Origin: Thermothelomyces thermophilus ATCC 42464
Taxonomy: Eukaryota; Ascomycota; Sordariomycetes; Sordariales; Chaetomiaceae
Assembly (NCBI RefSeq): GCF_000226095.1
Contig: NC_016472.1
Coordinates: 7,130,001-7,194,000, forward strand
Direction of reading: 5' to 3'
DNA length: 64,000 nt
In this document: positions 1 to 11,696 of the stretch, piece by piece
Layout of the letters: each line of letters begins with the position of its first letter
How positions within the stretch are numbered: position 1 is the stretch's first letter
The notes under the pieces: model-generated
Seen by the model: only the letters and a program-made list of their open reading frames with translations
Told to the model about the DNA's origin: nothing
The model's database searches: none
Translations under genes and position numbers: made by a program

Positions 1-372
1 AGAGTAGTAGGTTAAGACAGGAGAAATCGCTAGCATCGCTATAGATAGAACCAAGTTCGTATACTATTAGAAAACTAAGAGACGAGACAAGACTAGGGAA
101 GTACTAAAGAAATATAAAGGACACCTAGCATTCGAACCGAAATATCTAGAAGGACTACTAGAATACGGCCTATAGGATTACGAGATCAAGCTTAAGGAAG
201 GAGTATAACTAAAGTTCTTCAAGATTTACTATACGAGCTAGATATAGAACGAAGAACTTAAGCAATATTTAGAGGAGAACCTTCGAAGAGGATATATCTG
301 CCTATTAACATTGCTAGCAGGCTACTTAATTCTATTTGTACCTAAGAAAGATAGAAAGCTATAGTTATATAT
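1..372 (+). mobile_element. Element C (chromovirus), left fragment: protease-RT part of pol
   Basis: This is pol sequence with many in-frame TAG/TAA codons. Read with stops as Gln or Trp, it gives the N-terminal part of a Ty3/Gypsy reverse transcriptase, and it matches the equivalent stretch of element B near 7590-7960. It ends at the TATAT duplicated by insertion of element A (368-372) and resumes at 15391. The missing 5' LTR and gag must lie left of the window. RIP has destroyed the reading frame. Confidence 0.9.
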
Positions 373-794
373 TGTCACGGAAATATATATATAGGATGCT
401 ACCTAAGCCGCCTTCCCCGACAAGCCAATAGGATAGTAGGCACGAACAGACCAATTAGGAAAGGATCACACTTAGCAAAGTAATCCATACACTATAAGAT
501 CACTATCACAGCCGTAATCCAGACGACAAAGGATCACTAGATAAAGAGTAATCCCAGGATTATATATATATATAGATAGTTACTCATTATAGTAGACTCT
601 AGGAGTTCACTAGTAATAGCAACCTACAATTATAGTACTTATACCAAGCATCGCTAACTACTATAAGAGATAACTCTAGTGTTATTATAAACCCTTTAGC
701 TTTACCGAATCCCTTAGATAACCTATATACTTGTCTCGCTTAATTTACCTTCGTCTGAACCCTTTTAGAAGAAGTCTAAGCTAGGTTCGTCATA
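373..794 (+). repeat. 5' LTR of element A (422 bp)
   Basis: It starts TGTCACGG and ends TTCGTCATA, where ACA is expected (CpA changed to TpA). The first part (U3) has a sequence shared only with the LTR at 14969-15390. From the TATA-like AT run near 562 onward it closely matches the LTRs of B and C. Confidence 0.95.
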
Positions 795-3700
795 CGTTAC
801 TATCACTCCCTTTGTTCTATTATAGTTTAGGACGAAGGTAATTTCGACCTCGATATCGATATAGCTACTAACGTTATAGCCGAATAGCTGCTTGCCTAGC
901 TTGGTTAACTCTAGTAGCAGATCTAGGAGTTAGACTAGAGAGATAAGGTTACTTAAGCTCGGATTAAGGAACTCGAGAACGGCCAAAAGCACTTATAGAA
1001 GCTAGTCAATGAGGCCTACGCCAAAATTAAGGCACTTAAAGGCGCCAAAGCGAGCTATATCAAGATTAAACTACCTAGTAAATACGGAGGAACTAAGGAA
1101 GATCTTATAGGATTTCTAATAAACCTCTAATCCTACTTCCGGCTTAATAATGATAAGTTTCCGGACGACAAAGCTAAAGTCCTCTATATAGCTATGAGAC
1201 TAGAGGGTAAGGTATTTAGATAGTTCGAGCCTATATAGAATGACTATCTTACTAAGGAAGATAAAGACAACCGAGACACGTTTATATAGGTAGTCTTTTA
1301 GTCTTACGACCGTTTTAAAGAAGAGCTTTAAAAGGTTTTTAGTAATAAAGATAAGAAGATTTATATATAAGAAAGACTCGCTAGTCTTTGACAGACTAAG
1401 TTAGTAGCCTCCTATGCTATATAGTTTAGATAGGATATACTTAAGTCTTAGCTTAACGACAAGGCGTTAACATAACTATTCTATAATGGCTTAAAGGAAA
1501 AGGTTAAAGACAAGCTATATAAGTATGACCGGCCTAAGACCCTAGACAAATATATCGTATAGGCCATTAGAATCGATAATCGACTCTATATATAAGAGTA
1601 GTAGAAACGAGGTTAGATAAATAGAACTACGGTCAAGGCTAATGATAAGAAAAAGCAAGCATACGTTAGCACCTCGTATAGGATATATCCTAGAGCTATA
1701 GATATAGATGTAGCATAGAAGCAAGATAAGAAGAAGACGATCAAAGACAAGTCTAACGTCACCTACTATAACTACGGAAAGAAAGGACACTATAAACGAG
1801 AATGTCAAAGCCCGAAGAAAGAGTAGAAAGCAGTCCCTAGAAAGGAAATTATAGCTATCAACGAAACCACTAAGGACGTTATCGAAGTAGCAGCTACAAG
1901 TTACAAAGATAGGGATAGCGACATAGATAGTCTTAGATATAATGGCGACGGTAAAGACGAATAAGCACTATACTCCAAACTGGTTATAGTAGACCTAGAG
2001 ACAGGTCTTACTAAATAGGACACGGTAGGAGAATATATATTATTAATTTCGATTCTCCTAGCCCTAAGGTAATAGGGTTTTATAGTTATATAGAGGCGAG
2101 ATAGATTGTAGACGACTAATACCTAAGGAATTAAAAGACTTGGACCTAATATTCTATTCCTCTAGGAACGAATTAAATAGTATTATAACGAAGTTTTCCG
2201 GCTTAATACGGAACTATATGAATGGGATAGACGCTTGATTTGACTTGCCTAGTAAAGCGATAAGATAAGGGACAAGATGAGGGAACTCTAATATATTGTA
2301 GAAACTATCAAAGGGGAATAGCCTGTGACGTACGATAGGCTTGATAGCTACGCCGAGCATTTTAACGATTAGTAACTTAGCTATAACGTATAGAACCCCG
2401 AATACTAGTTTATACGCGTAAACCATAGGAAAGATAAACATACGTGGGAAAACTACCAGAAGAAACACTCCTACCTTAGCATTAGAGTACCTACAATCTA
2501 CATATAGTAGGAAGGATTTAGAAAAGAATTCTAATACCTTCTAGGCAACACTATACGACTATACCTGTGATACAAGGCATATATACAAGTGCCCTAGTTC
2601 TAGTGTATGTCATACGAATGCCGATACTACTTTTGTAATGAATTCGAAAACAATTACTAGCTAACCTAATAAGGAAATAAGAACAGAAGCCTCCGCCCTA
2701 TAGAATAGGTCTATAATATAGGAAACAGAGCGGCCGAATTGCTCTAGAAGATCGAAGCCCGCGAACCAGAAGGCATTACAGTAGTACCAAAACGAGCCTA
2801 GCCTAGGTACTATAGAATAGGACGAGATATATAAGACTTGTGCTAGAGTAACGACTGCCTCTACTATACAGACGAAAAGAAATCGTAGATCTAGGAGCTT
2901 TAGATAAAGCTATAGCACGTATAACGAAAAGCAAAATAGACCTAATGGTAGGAAGCTATAAGCACTCAATGGCTTATAGAAATAAGTACGATTAACGAAG
3001 CCACTACCAGCCGAACAACTAAAGAGGTTAACACTGACCTAGGAAATGGGTCAGGGCCCTTCAAGGGGCCTAAAAACCATTAACGCCCGCATAGCGGCAA
3101 GTGGTAGCGTAGTATAGGAGGAACTAGTGCAAGAAACCACTATATCGAGACCTCCTAGTAGAAATATAGGAAATTGCCGCAATCTTTAGATGATAGCGGC
3201 AAGATAAGCGACTATAGATAACAGTATAATAGAGATAGCACAAAATGCTTATACTAGTAGATAGTAGAGCAGAGATAAACCTGATTTTGCTGACGCTTAT
3301 AAATTAGCTATAGATACCCTAGAGAATAAAGCAGAAGCATGGCATAGTCAAAGGGCTATTTCCGACGTAATAGGTATATAGGGAGACTAAACCGATCGAT
3401 ATTACTATAGCAAGAAAGACTATAATAGTTATATTTAGCATTATAGATATAGGTAATAACAAAGATATAATATTAGGGTTACTATAGTATGAAGATTATA
3501 ACCTAGACATTAGCTAGAAGAATAGTAGCTACCTACGATCCTAGATAGAGTCGTATTTGACTAGTAAGATAGGGAGCACACAAGGATCGCGAGCGGACAA
3601 TACTTAGGGGAAGGCATATCCTACGGATCCACCGCAAGAAACGGATAGTAGTAGGCAGACTACTACAGACTCTAGAAGAAGCGGTATAACGACACTAACG

Positions 3701-4201
3701 TTACGATAGGAGGAACAAGCTAAACCGCCAATAGCTGTTCTCTCCGTTAACGAATATAGAGCACTATAACTAGAGCAGTAGATTAAGATAGGAGAAATCG
3801 CTAGCATCGCTATAGACGGAACCAAGTTCGTATATTATTAGAAAGCCGAGAGACAAGACAAGACTAGGGAAGTACCGAAGGAATACAAAGGATACTTAGC
3901 ATTCGAACCGAAGCATCTAGAAGGATTACTAGAGCACGGCCTATAGGATTATAAGATCAAGCTTAAGGAAGGAGCACGATTAAAGTTCTTTAAGATTTAC
4001 TATACGAGCTAGATATAGAACGAAGAACTTAAGCGATATTTAGAGGAGAACCTTCGAAGAGGATATATCTGCCTATTGACATCGCTAGTAAGCTACCTAA
4101 TCCTGTTTATACCTAAGAAAGATAGAAAGCTATGGTTATACATCGACTATTAGCAACTTAACAAACAGACTATAAAAAACTAATACCCGTTACTGCTAAT
4201 C
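795..4201 (+). pseudogene. Element A gag, protease and start of RT (RIP-inactivated)
   Basis: The gag start codon is ATA (about 822), where B still has ATG. A retroviral-type zinc knuckle lies at about 1762-1806, recognisable by its GKKGHYKREC end, with its first two cysteines changed to Tyr (TGY to TAY). The protease active site LVDS(G)AEINLI is near 3250-3295 with Gly changed to Arg. RT follows and breaks off at 4201, where B is inserted, continuing at 11697. Dozens of TAG/TAA codons replace Gln and Trp codons. Confidence 0.9.
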
Positions 4202-4619
4202 TGTCACGGAAATATATATGTAGATGCCGCCTAGGCCACCGGCATAAACGGGCCAATCAAGCCGAAGGAACGGAAGGACTAATTATAACATAGGAAGTAT
4301 AGTAATCACTACACTTACCAGCGATTAGGGTGATCACTACCATACGATCACTTATAATCACCGTAATCAGGAGTAATCACTAGGATTATATATATATATA
4401 GATAGTCACTCGTTATAATAGACTCTAGGAGTTTACCAGTGGTAACAATTACAATTATAGTACTTATACCAAGTATTGCTAATTACTATAAGAGACAACT
4501 CTAGTATTGTTATAAACCCTTTAGCTTTACCAAATCCCTTAGACGACCTGCCTACTTATCCCACTCAATCTACCTCTATCTAGACCCTTTCAGAAGCAGT
4601 CTAAGTTAGGTTCGTCACA
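4202..4619 (+). repeat. 5' LTR of element B (418 bp)
   Basis: It runs from TGTCACGG to TTCGTCACA, the intact TG...CA form. The upstream part (about 4310-4382) holds a cluster of TGATCAC-like words. A TATA-like run follows near 4388. Its differences from the 3' LTR that I compared are nearly all C/T or G/A transitions. Confidence 0.95.
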
Positions 4620-4646
4620 CGTTATTACTACTCCCTTTGTTCTGTT

Positions 4647-7600
4647 ATGGTTCAGAACAGAGGTAACTTCGACCTCGATATCGATATGGCTACCAACGTC
4701 ACGGCCGAACAGCTGCTCGCTTAGCTTGGTCAACTCTAGCAGCGGATCTAGGAGTTGGACTAGAGAGACAAGGCTGCTTAAGCTCGAATCAAGGAACTCG
4801 AGAACCGCGAAAAGTACTTGTAGAAGTTAGTCAACGAGGCCTACACTAAAATCGAGGCACTTAAGACCGCTAAGGCAAGCTATATTAAGATCGAACTACC
4901 TAGCAAATACAGAGGAACTAAGGAGGATCTTGCAGGATTCCTAACAAACCTCTGATCTTACTTCCGGCTTAATGATGACAAGTTTCTAGACGATAAAGCC
5001 AAAGTCCTCTATATAGCTATAAGACTAGAGGGCAAGGTACTTAGATAGTTTAAGCCTACGTAGAACGACTATCTTACGGAGGAAGACAAAGACGACTGAG
5101 ACGCGTTTATATAGGTAGTCTTCCGATCTTACGACCGTTTCGAAGAAGAACTTCAGAAAGTTTTTAGCGACAAAGACGAGAAGATTTATATATAAGAAAG
5201 ACTCGCTAATCTCCGACAGACTAAGTCAGCAGCCTCCTATGCTATATAGTTTAGATAGGACATACTTAAGTCTTAGCTTAATAATAAGGCGTTAATACAA
5301 TTGTTCTATAATGGCCTAAAGTAAAAGGTTAAGGACAAGCTATATAAGTACGATCAGCCTAAGACTCTAGATAAATGTATCACACAGGCCATTAGGATCG
5401 ATAATTAACTTTACATATGAGAGTAGCAGAAACGAGGTCAAATAAACAGAACCATAATTAAGGCTAACGACAAGAAAAAGCGAGCATACATTAGTACCTT
5501 ATATAGGATGTACCCTAGAGCTATGGATATAGATATAGCGTAAAAGTAGGACTAGAAGAAGACAACCAAAGACAAGTCTAATATTACCTACTATAACTAT
5601 AGAAAGAAAGGGCACTATAAGCGAGAATGCCGAAGCCCGAAGAAAGAATAGAAACCAGCCCCTAGAAAGGAAATTATAGCTATCGACGAAACTACCAAGG
5701 ACGTCATCGAAGTAGCGGCTACAAGCTATAAAGACAAGGATAGTAATATAGATAGTCTCGGACACGACAGCAATAGTAAAGACAAATAAGCACCGTACTC
5801 CAAACTAGTCACTGTAGACCTAGAGACAGGTCTTGCCGAATGGGATACGGTAGGAGAGTATATACCGCTAATTTTGATTCTCCTAGCCTTAAGGCAATGG
5901 GGTTTTATGGTCATGTAGAGGTAGGATAAATTATAGATAACCGACACCTAAGGAATCGAAAGACCCGGACCTAATGTTCTATTCCTCTAGGAACGAATCG
6001 AATAGTACCGTAACGAAGTTTTCCGACTTAATACAGAACTACACGAACGGGATAGGCACTTGACTTAACTTGCCTAGTAGAGCGATAAGATGAAGGACGA
6101 GATAAGGGAACTCTAACGTATTATAGAAGCCCTTAAAGGAGAACAGCCTATAATATATAATAGGCCTAATAGCTATACCAAGTATCTTGATAATTAGTAA
6201 CTTAGTAACGACGTACGGAACCTAGAATACTAGTTTATACACGCGAACCACGGAAAAGACGAGCATATATAGGAAAGCTACTAGAAGAAACACTCTTATC
6301 TTAGTATTAGAGTACCTACAGCCTACGTATAGTGGGAAGGATTCGGGAAAGAATTCCAATACCTCCTAGGCGACGCTACGTAACTATACCCTCGATACAA
6401 GGCATATACGCAAGTGCCCTAGTTCTAGTGTGTGGTATACGAATGCCGATATTACTTCCGCGACAAATTCGAAAACAATCACTAGCCGACCCGACAAGGG
6501 AATGAGAACGGAAGCTTACGCCCTGTGGAATAGGTCTACAATGCAGGAAACAGAGCGGCCGAATTGCTCTAGAAGATCGAAGCCCGCGATCTAGAAGGTA
6601 TCACGATAGTTCCAAGACGAGCCTAGCCTAGGTACTGCGGAACCGGACGAGACATATAGGACTCGTACTAGAGCAATGATTGCCTCTATTATACAGACAA
6701 AAAGAAATTGCAAATTCGGGAGCTTTAGACGAAGCTATGACACGTACGACAGAAAGCAGAACGGACCTAATGGTAGGAAGCCGTAAGTACTTAATAGCTT
6801 ATAGAAATAAGTACAATTGACGAAGCTGCTATTAGCCGAATAACCGAAGAGGTTAGCACTAACCTAGGAAACGGGTCAGGGCCCTTCAAGGGGCCTAGAA
6901 ACCATTAATGCCTGCGTAGTAGCAAGTAGTAGTGTAATATAGGAAGAACTAGCATAAGAGACCACTATATCGAGACCTCCTAGTAGAAACATAGGAAATT
7001 GCTATAATCTTTAGACGACGACAGCAGGACAAGCGACTATAGATAATAGCGCAATAGAAATAGCACGAAATACTCGTACTAGTAGACAGTGGAGCAGAGA
7101 TGAACCTGATTTCGCCGACGCTTATAAATTAGCTACGGATACCCTAGAGAATAAAGTGGAAGCATAGCATAGTCAAAGGGCCATTTCCGACGTAATAGGT
7201 ATATAAGGAGACTAAACCGATCGACATTACTATAGTAGGGAAGACTATAGCAATTATATTTAGTATTATAGATATAGGCAACGACAAAGATATAATATTA
7301 GGGTTACCATAGTATAAAGATTATAATCTAGATATTAGCTAGAAGAATAGTAGCTACCTACGACCCTAAATAGAGTTATATTTGACTAGCAAGATAGAGA
7401 GCATATAAGGATCGTAAGCAGACAATGCTTAAAGAAAGGCATATCCTACGGATCCATTATAAGAGACAGACAGTGGCAGGCAGACCACTACAGACTCTAG
7501 AAGAGGTGATATAACGACATTAATATCGCGACAGGAGGAACGAGCTAAATCGCTAATAGCTATTCTCTCCGTTAACAAATACGGAGTACTGTAATTAGAG

Positions 7601-10600
7601 TAGTAGGTTAAGATAAGAGAAATCGCTAGTATCGCTATAGACAGAACCAAGTTCGTATACTATCAGAAAACCGAGAGACAAGACAAGACTAGGGAAGTAC
7701 CAAGGGAATACGAAGGACACCTAGCATTCGAACCGAAGCATCTAGAAGGATTACTAGAACACAGCCTATAGGATTACGAGATCAAGCTTAAGGAAGGGGC
7801 ATAACTGAAGTTCTTTAAGATTTACTATATAAGCTAGATATAGAATAAAGAACTTAAGCGATATTTAGAGGAAAACCTTCGAAGAGGATATATCTGCCTA
7901 TTGACATCGCTAGCAGGCTGCCTAATCCTGTTTATGCCTAAGAAAGACGGAAAGCTATAGTTATACGTTAACTATTAGTAACTTAACGAACAGACCGTGA
8001 AAAATCGATACCTGTTACCGCTAATCTTACGGCTCCGAGATTAGTTAGTAGGAGCCTAATATTTTACGTGTCTTGACTTGCTATCGGCCTATAACTATAT
8101 ATAGATCAAAGAAGGCGACGAGTAGAAAACGGCCTTTAGAATACCCTATAGCCACTACAAGTACCTCGTCATGCCATTCGGACTTATAAACACGCTAGTA
8201 ACATTCTAAGCCCTGATTAATTAAGCTATCTAACCCTTTCTTAACAAATTTGCGGTATATTATCTTAACAACATACTTATCTTCTCTAAGACGATAGACA
8301 AACACCGGAAGCACGTAGAAGCAGTACTAGACGTACTATATACGTATAAGCTATTAGTTAACAAGGAAAAGAGCGAATTCTATATTAGGAAGACAGTCTT
8401 TTTAGGATACAAGATATCCCTAGGACAAATCCAGATAGAACCTTTAAAGGTTAAAGCTATTAAGAATTAGCTACAACCGATGTTAATCACGGAAGTACGA
8501 AGCTTCATCGGATTTACAAACTTCTACCGAATGTTTATTAGGAACTTTAGAGCAATCGTACGACCTTTATACAAACTCACTAAGAAGAACGCTAAATTCC
8601 AATGGGAAGAGCAACACGAGCAAGCATTTACGTAGATCTGTAACGCTATTACTAAAGATCTAGTACTAGTACTACCAGACCCTAAGAAGCTATTCGAGGT
8701 GGAAACGGACACTTTAGACTATACTATTGGAGAACAATTAGGATAACAAGACGAACAAGGGAAGCTATATCCTATAGCCTTCTTTTCAAAGAAGCTCGAC
8801 GGACTACGTCTTAATTATCCAATTCACAACAAGGAACTACTTACGATTGTTAAAGCTTTCAAGGAATGGCAACTATATCTTAGTAGCACGATTAAACTAG
8901 TATAAGTATATACGGATCACAAGAACCTACGATACTTTACGATGACAAAGGAACTTAACGGACGACAAATACGATAGGCAGAATTCCTTATAGAATTTAA
9001 CTTCGAGATCTACTATAAGAAGGGCAAAGAAAACGTACGAGCAGACATTTTAAGTTGACGAACGGATCATACAAAAGGACAAACAGGAATAATACCACCG
9101 TTATTCAAGGAACAAACAGATGGAACGCTATATTACAAAACGCAGACACCCGTAGAAGATAATCTACTTAACTCGTTCCTAGAATACTATATAATCTTTC
9201 GAGAAGAAAGGATTAACAAGGCATAGTATCAAGCAGCACCCGGACTAGTGGTACCTGACGGAGTGGAAGAGAAAGATAGGAAACTCTGGTACCGAGGCAA
9301 AGCGTATATCTACGACAAAGACCAATAGCTATAAATGATTCGAGAACTCTATAAGTCAAAACTCGGAGGATATAAGGGAGTTACGAAGACTATCGCACAA
9401 GTCAAGAGACACTACGACTTTCTATAGTTAACGGCACAAGTTAAGGAAGTTATACGGAGCTATAATATTTGTAATCGAAGCAAAACGGCACGATACAAGC
9501 TGTATAGGCTACTTTAGCTACTGCCAATAGCTAACAAACTATAGAGTTTAGTTACGATAGACTTCATTACGAAGCTGCTAAAATCTAAGGATATAGCCAT
9601 AGGAGTAATCTACGATAGTATTCTTACTATAGTAGATTGCCTAACTAAATGGGTATACTTCTTTCCCTACAAGGAGTCCTAGATAGCTAAACAGCTGGTA
9701 GACGTAATCTATTGGCAAGTTGTATCAGTGCATGCTTGGCCGCAAGAATAGATCACCGACAGAGACACTAAGTTCGTATCGAAGTTCTAGCAAGCGTTAA
9801 TACGACGATTAGGCGTCAATAGCAAACTATTAACAGTATATTACCTACAGACTGACGGACAAACGGAACGATTGAACCAAGTTATTAAGCAATACCTCTA
9901 CTCTTACGTCAATTACTAGCAAGACGACTAGGTCATGCTGTTACCAATAGCATAACTCGCTTACAATACGACACTAACGGAAACGACCAAAGTTATACCG
10001 TTCTTCGCGAACTATAGATATAAAGCAGACCTTAGGCAAGGACTAGAGGTTATAGTGCTAAGAGCAGTAGTCAAAGCGGAACAAATGTACGTACTATATA
10101 AAAAGCTTAAAAAGGAACTCGAGTTTGTCAAGACTAGAATAAAGAACCACTATAATAAACACAGGCTCGAGGGACCTTGCCTAGAGAGGGGAGACAAAGT
10201 CTACCTAATTATATAAAACCTACGAACTAAACGACCAAATACGAAGCTAGACTTTAAGAAGGTCAGACCCTTCATTATTAAAGAACGAATTTTAATATCT
10301 AACTACCGACTATCGTTATCGTCATCTATACGACTATAGACAGATGTTTTTCATATTTCGCTTCTCGAACTAGCACCGAAAAACGCCAAGGTTGCTATAT
10401 ACATCGAAGCAAAAGACGAGGAAGAAGAATAGAACGTCGAAGAAATTCTAAATTTATACATCATTAATAGGGAACTATAGTACCTAGTCAAATAGCTTGA
10501 TTTTAGACTAGAAGACAACTTATAGGAACTAGTCAAGAACTTAAACTGCCCTAAGAAACTAGAACAGTTCTATCGGCAGAACCCGGATCGGCCAAAGGCA

Positions 10601-10650
10601 AACCTAGGATAGAACCGAAAATAGCGCCCTAGTTAATAACGTCAACGCCA
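4647..10650 (+). pseudogene. Element B gag-pol polyprotein with chromodomain (RIP-inactivated)
   Basis: Gag begins at ATG 4647, and the zinc knuckle is at 5586-5630 (GHYKREC visible). Protease (VDSGAEMNLISP) lies near 7073-7122. RT holds MPFGL at 8171 and the catalytic box near 8250-8290 as YLNN. RNase H follows near 8700-9060. Integrase shows DRDTKFVSKF near 9760 and the TDGQTERLNQ block near 9850. A chromodomain closes pol near 10430-10610 (EEILNLYI, then YLVK). Gag and the protease/RT use different frames, so either a programmed shift or decay separates them. This is the least damaged gag-pol in the nest. Confidence 0.9.
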
Positions 10651-11143
10651 CTATTAAGTTGCACGACGGCCCCTAATTCCTACTATTCTACCGCCTCCAA
10701 TTCGTCTAGATTCGACAAACCCTAAGTGACCATATCTGCCCCCTTCTCTACTAGGAACTCTCGTTATTTACAAACCCGAGTCAGATAGGCTAATGCCTTA
10801 GAAGCTTTACATTAATATTCCTGTAACAAGGCTTTGGCCTCTTTCTCTTTAGCCTTCAAACGACGTTGCTCGTATATAATACGATCTACTATATTACGAT
10901 TAGAGACGTGCCCTCGTAAGAAAATAGGAACTTATAAGAAGAAACTGGAACGCTAGAACCATTATAAGCACGACCTCGATATACGCAAGCCTTGTAGCGA
11001 CGAGATTTTTCAATCATCTTACATACTCGGTTATACTCTACGCAATGGGAACACGCTATCACTACGAACCTATGATCGGAAATAAACTAAGCCAAACGCT
11101 TACAACGAATAGACGCTAGGGATCTACACGCGTTAGATAGTAT
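10551..11143 (-). pseudogene. Antisense Zn2Cys6-like/coiled-coil gene of element B
   Basis: This two-exon gene runs opposite to gag-pol. Exon 1 is 11143-10936 (208 nt), the intron 10935-10889 (47 bp), and exon 2 10888-10551, ending in TAG; together 182 codons. The start is ATA, inferred to be a RIP-mutated ATG. Exon 1 encodes ACSHC, six residues, Cys, eight residues, Tyr, two, Cys, six, Tyr-Asn-Gly; the Tyr codons TAC/TAT fit RIP of TGC/TGT, giving Zn2Cys6 spacing. Exon 2 encodes a charged coiled coil and LDELEAVE. The intron donor is ATAAGT, one RIP change from GTAAGT. Function is unknown; a DNA-binding regulator is an inference. Confidence 0.75.
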
Positions 11144-11237
11144 AATTAATAGTACAAAGGGTAACAAGGACTAAGGAGAAAAACACGTATAAGGAATACA
11201 AGGGATATTAGCGCTATTTAAGACGGCCTAAAAAGAG

Positions 11238-11256
11238 GGCTTTCGGGTCGAAAGCC
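11238..11256 (+). other. Conserved hairpin before the 3' LTR of element B
   Basis: GGCTTTCG-GGT-CGAAAGCC is a perfect 8-bp stem with a 3-nt loop. It is followed by a purine-rich run, the likely polypurine tract, directly before the LTR at 11274. The same hairpin occurs at the same place in A, C and F. Confidence 0.8.
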
Positions 11257-11273
11257 TTAGAGGGAGGGCATCG

Positions 11274-11691
11274 TATCACGGAAATATGTATATAGATGCC
11301 GCCTAGGCCACCGGCACAAATAGGCTAATTAAGCCGAAGGAACGGAAGGACCAATTATAATATAGGAAGTATAGTGATCACTACACTCACTAGCGATCAG
11401 GGTAATCACTACCATATAATCACTCACGATTACCATGATTAGGAGTGATCACTAGGATTATATATACATGTAGATAGTTACTTATTATAATAGACTCTAG
11501 GAGTTTACTAGTAGTAACAATCACAATTACAGTACTTATACCAAGCATTGCTGATTACTGTGAGAGACAACTCTAGTGTTGTTGTGAACCCTTTGGCTTT
11601 ACCGAATCCCTCAGACGACCTGCCTGCTTGTCCCGCTCAATCTACCTCCGTCTAGACCCTTTTAGAAGCAGTCTGAGTTAGGTTCGTCATA
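11274..11691 (+). repeat. 3' LTR of element B (418 bp)
   Basis: It starts TATCACGG (TG changed to TA) and ends TTCGTCATA. GATCAC-type words cluster at about 11373-11456. The duplicated TAATC follows directly. Confidence 0.95.
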
Positions 11692-11696
11692 TAATC

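Larger units (their letters stand above)
4202..11691 (+). mobile_element. Element B: complete, innermost chromovirus (7,490 bp)
   Basis: Two 418-bp LTRs (4202-4619 and 11274-11691) bound the element. TAATC is duplicated exactly at 4197-4201 and 11692-11696, and the flanks rejoin into continuous RT sequence of element A. It is the youngest insertion of the nest and keeps more open frame than A or C, especially in integrase. It is still RIP-mutated: the RT catalytic box is YLNN rather than YLDD, and gag and pol contain many stops. Confidence 0.96.

Noticed and set aside
10351-10536. 61-codon Ser-rich ORF on minus, also at 17778-17963 and on + at 24960-25145
   Set aside because: It recurs only because it is the complement of the conserved chromodomain region of pol; no independent start context or extension.
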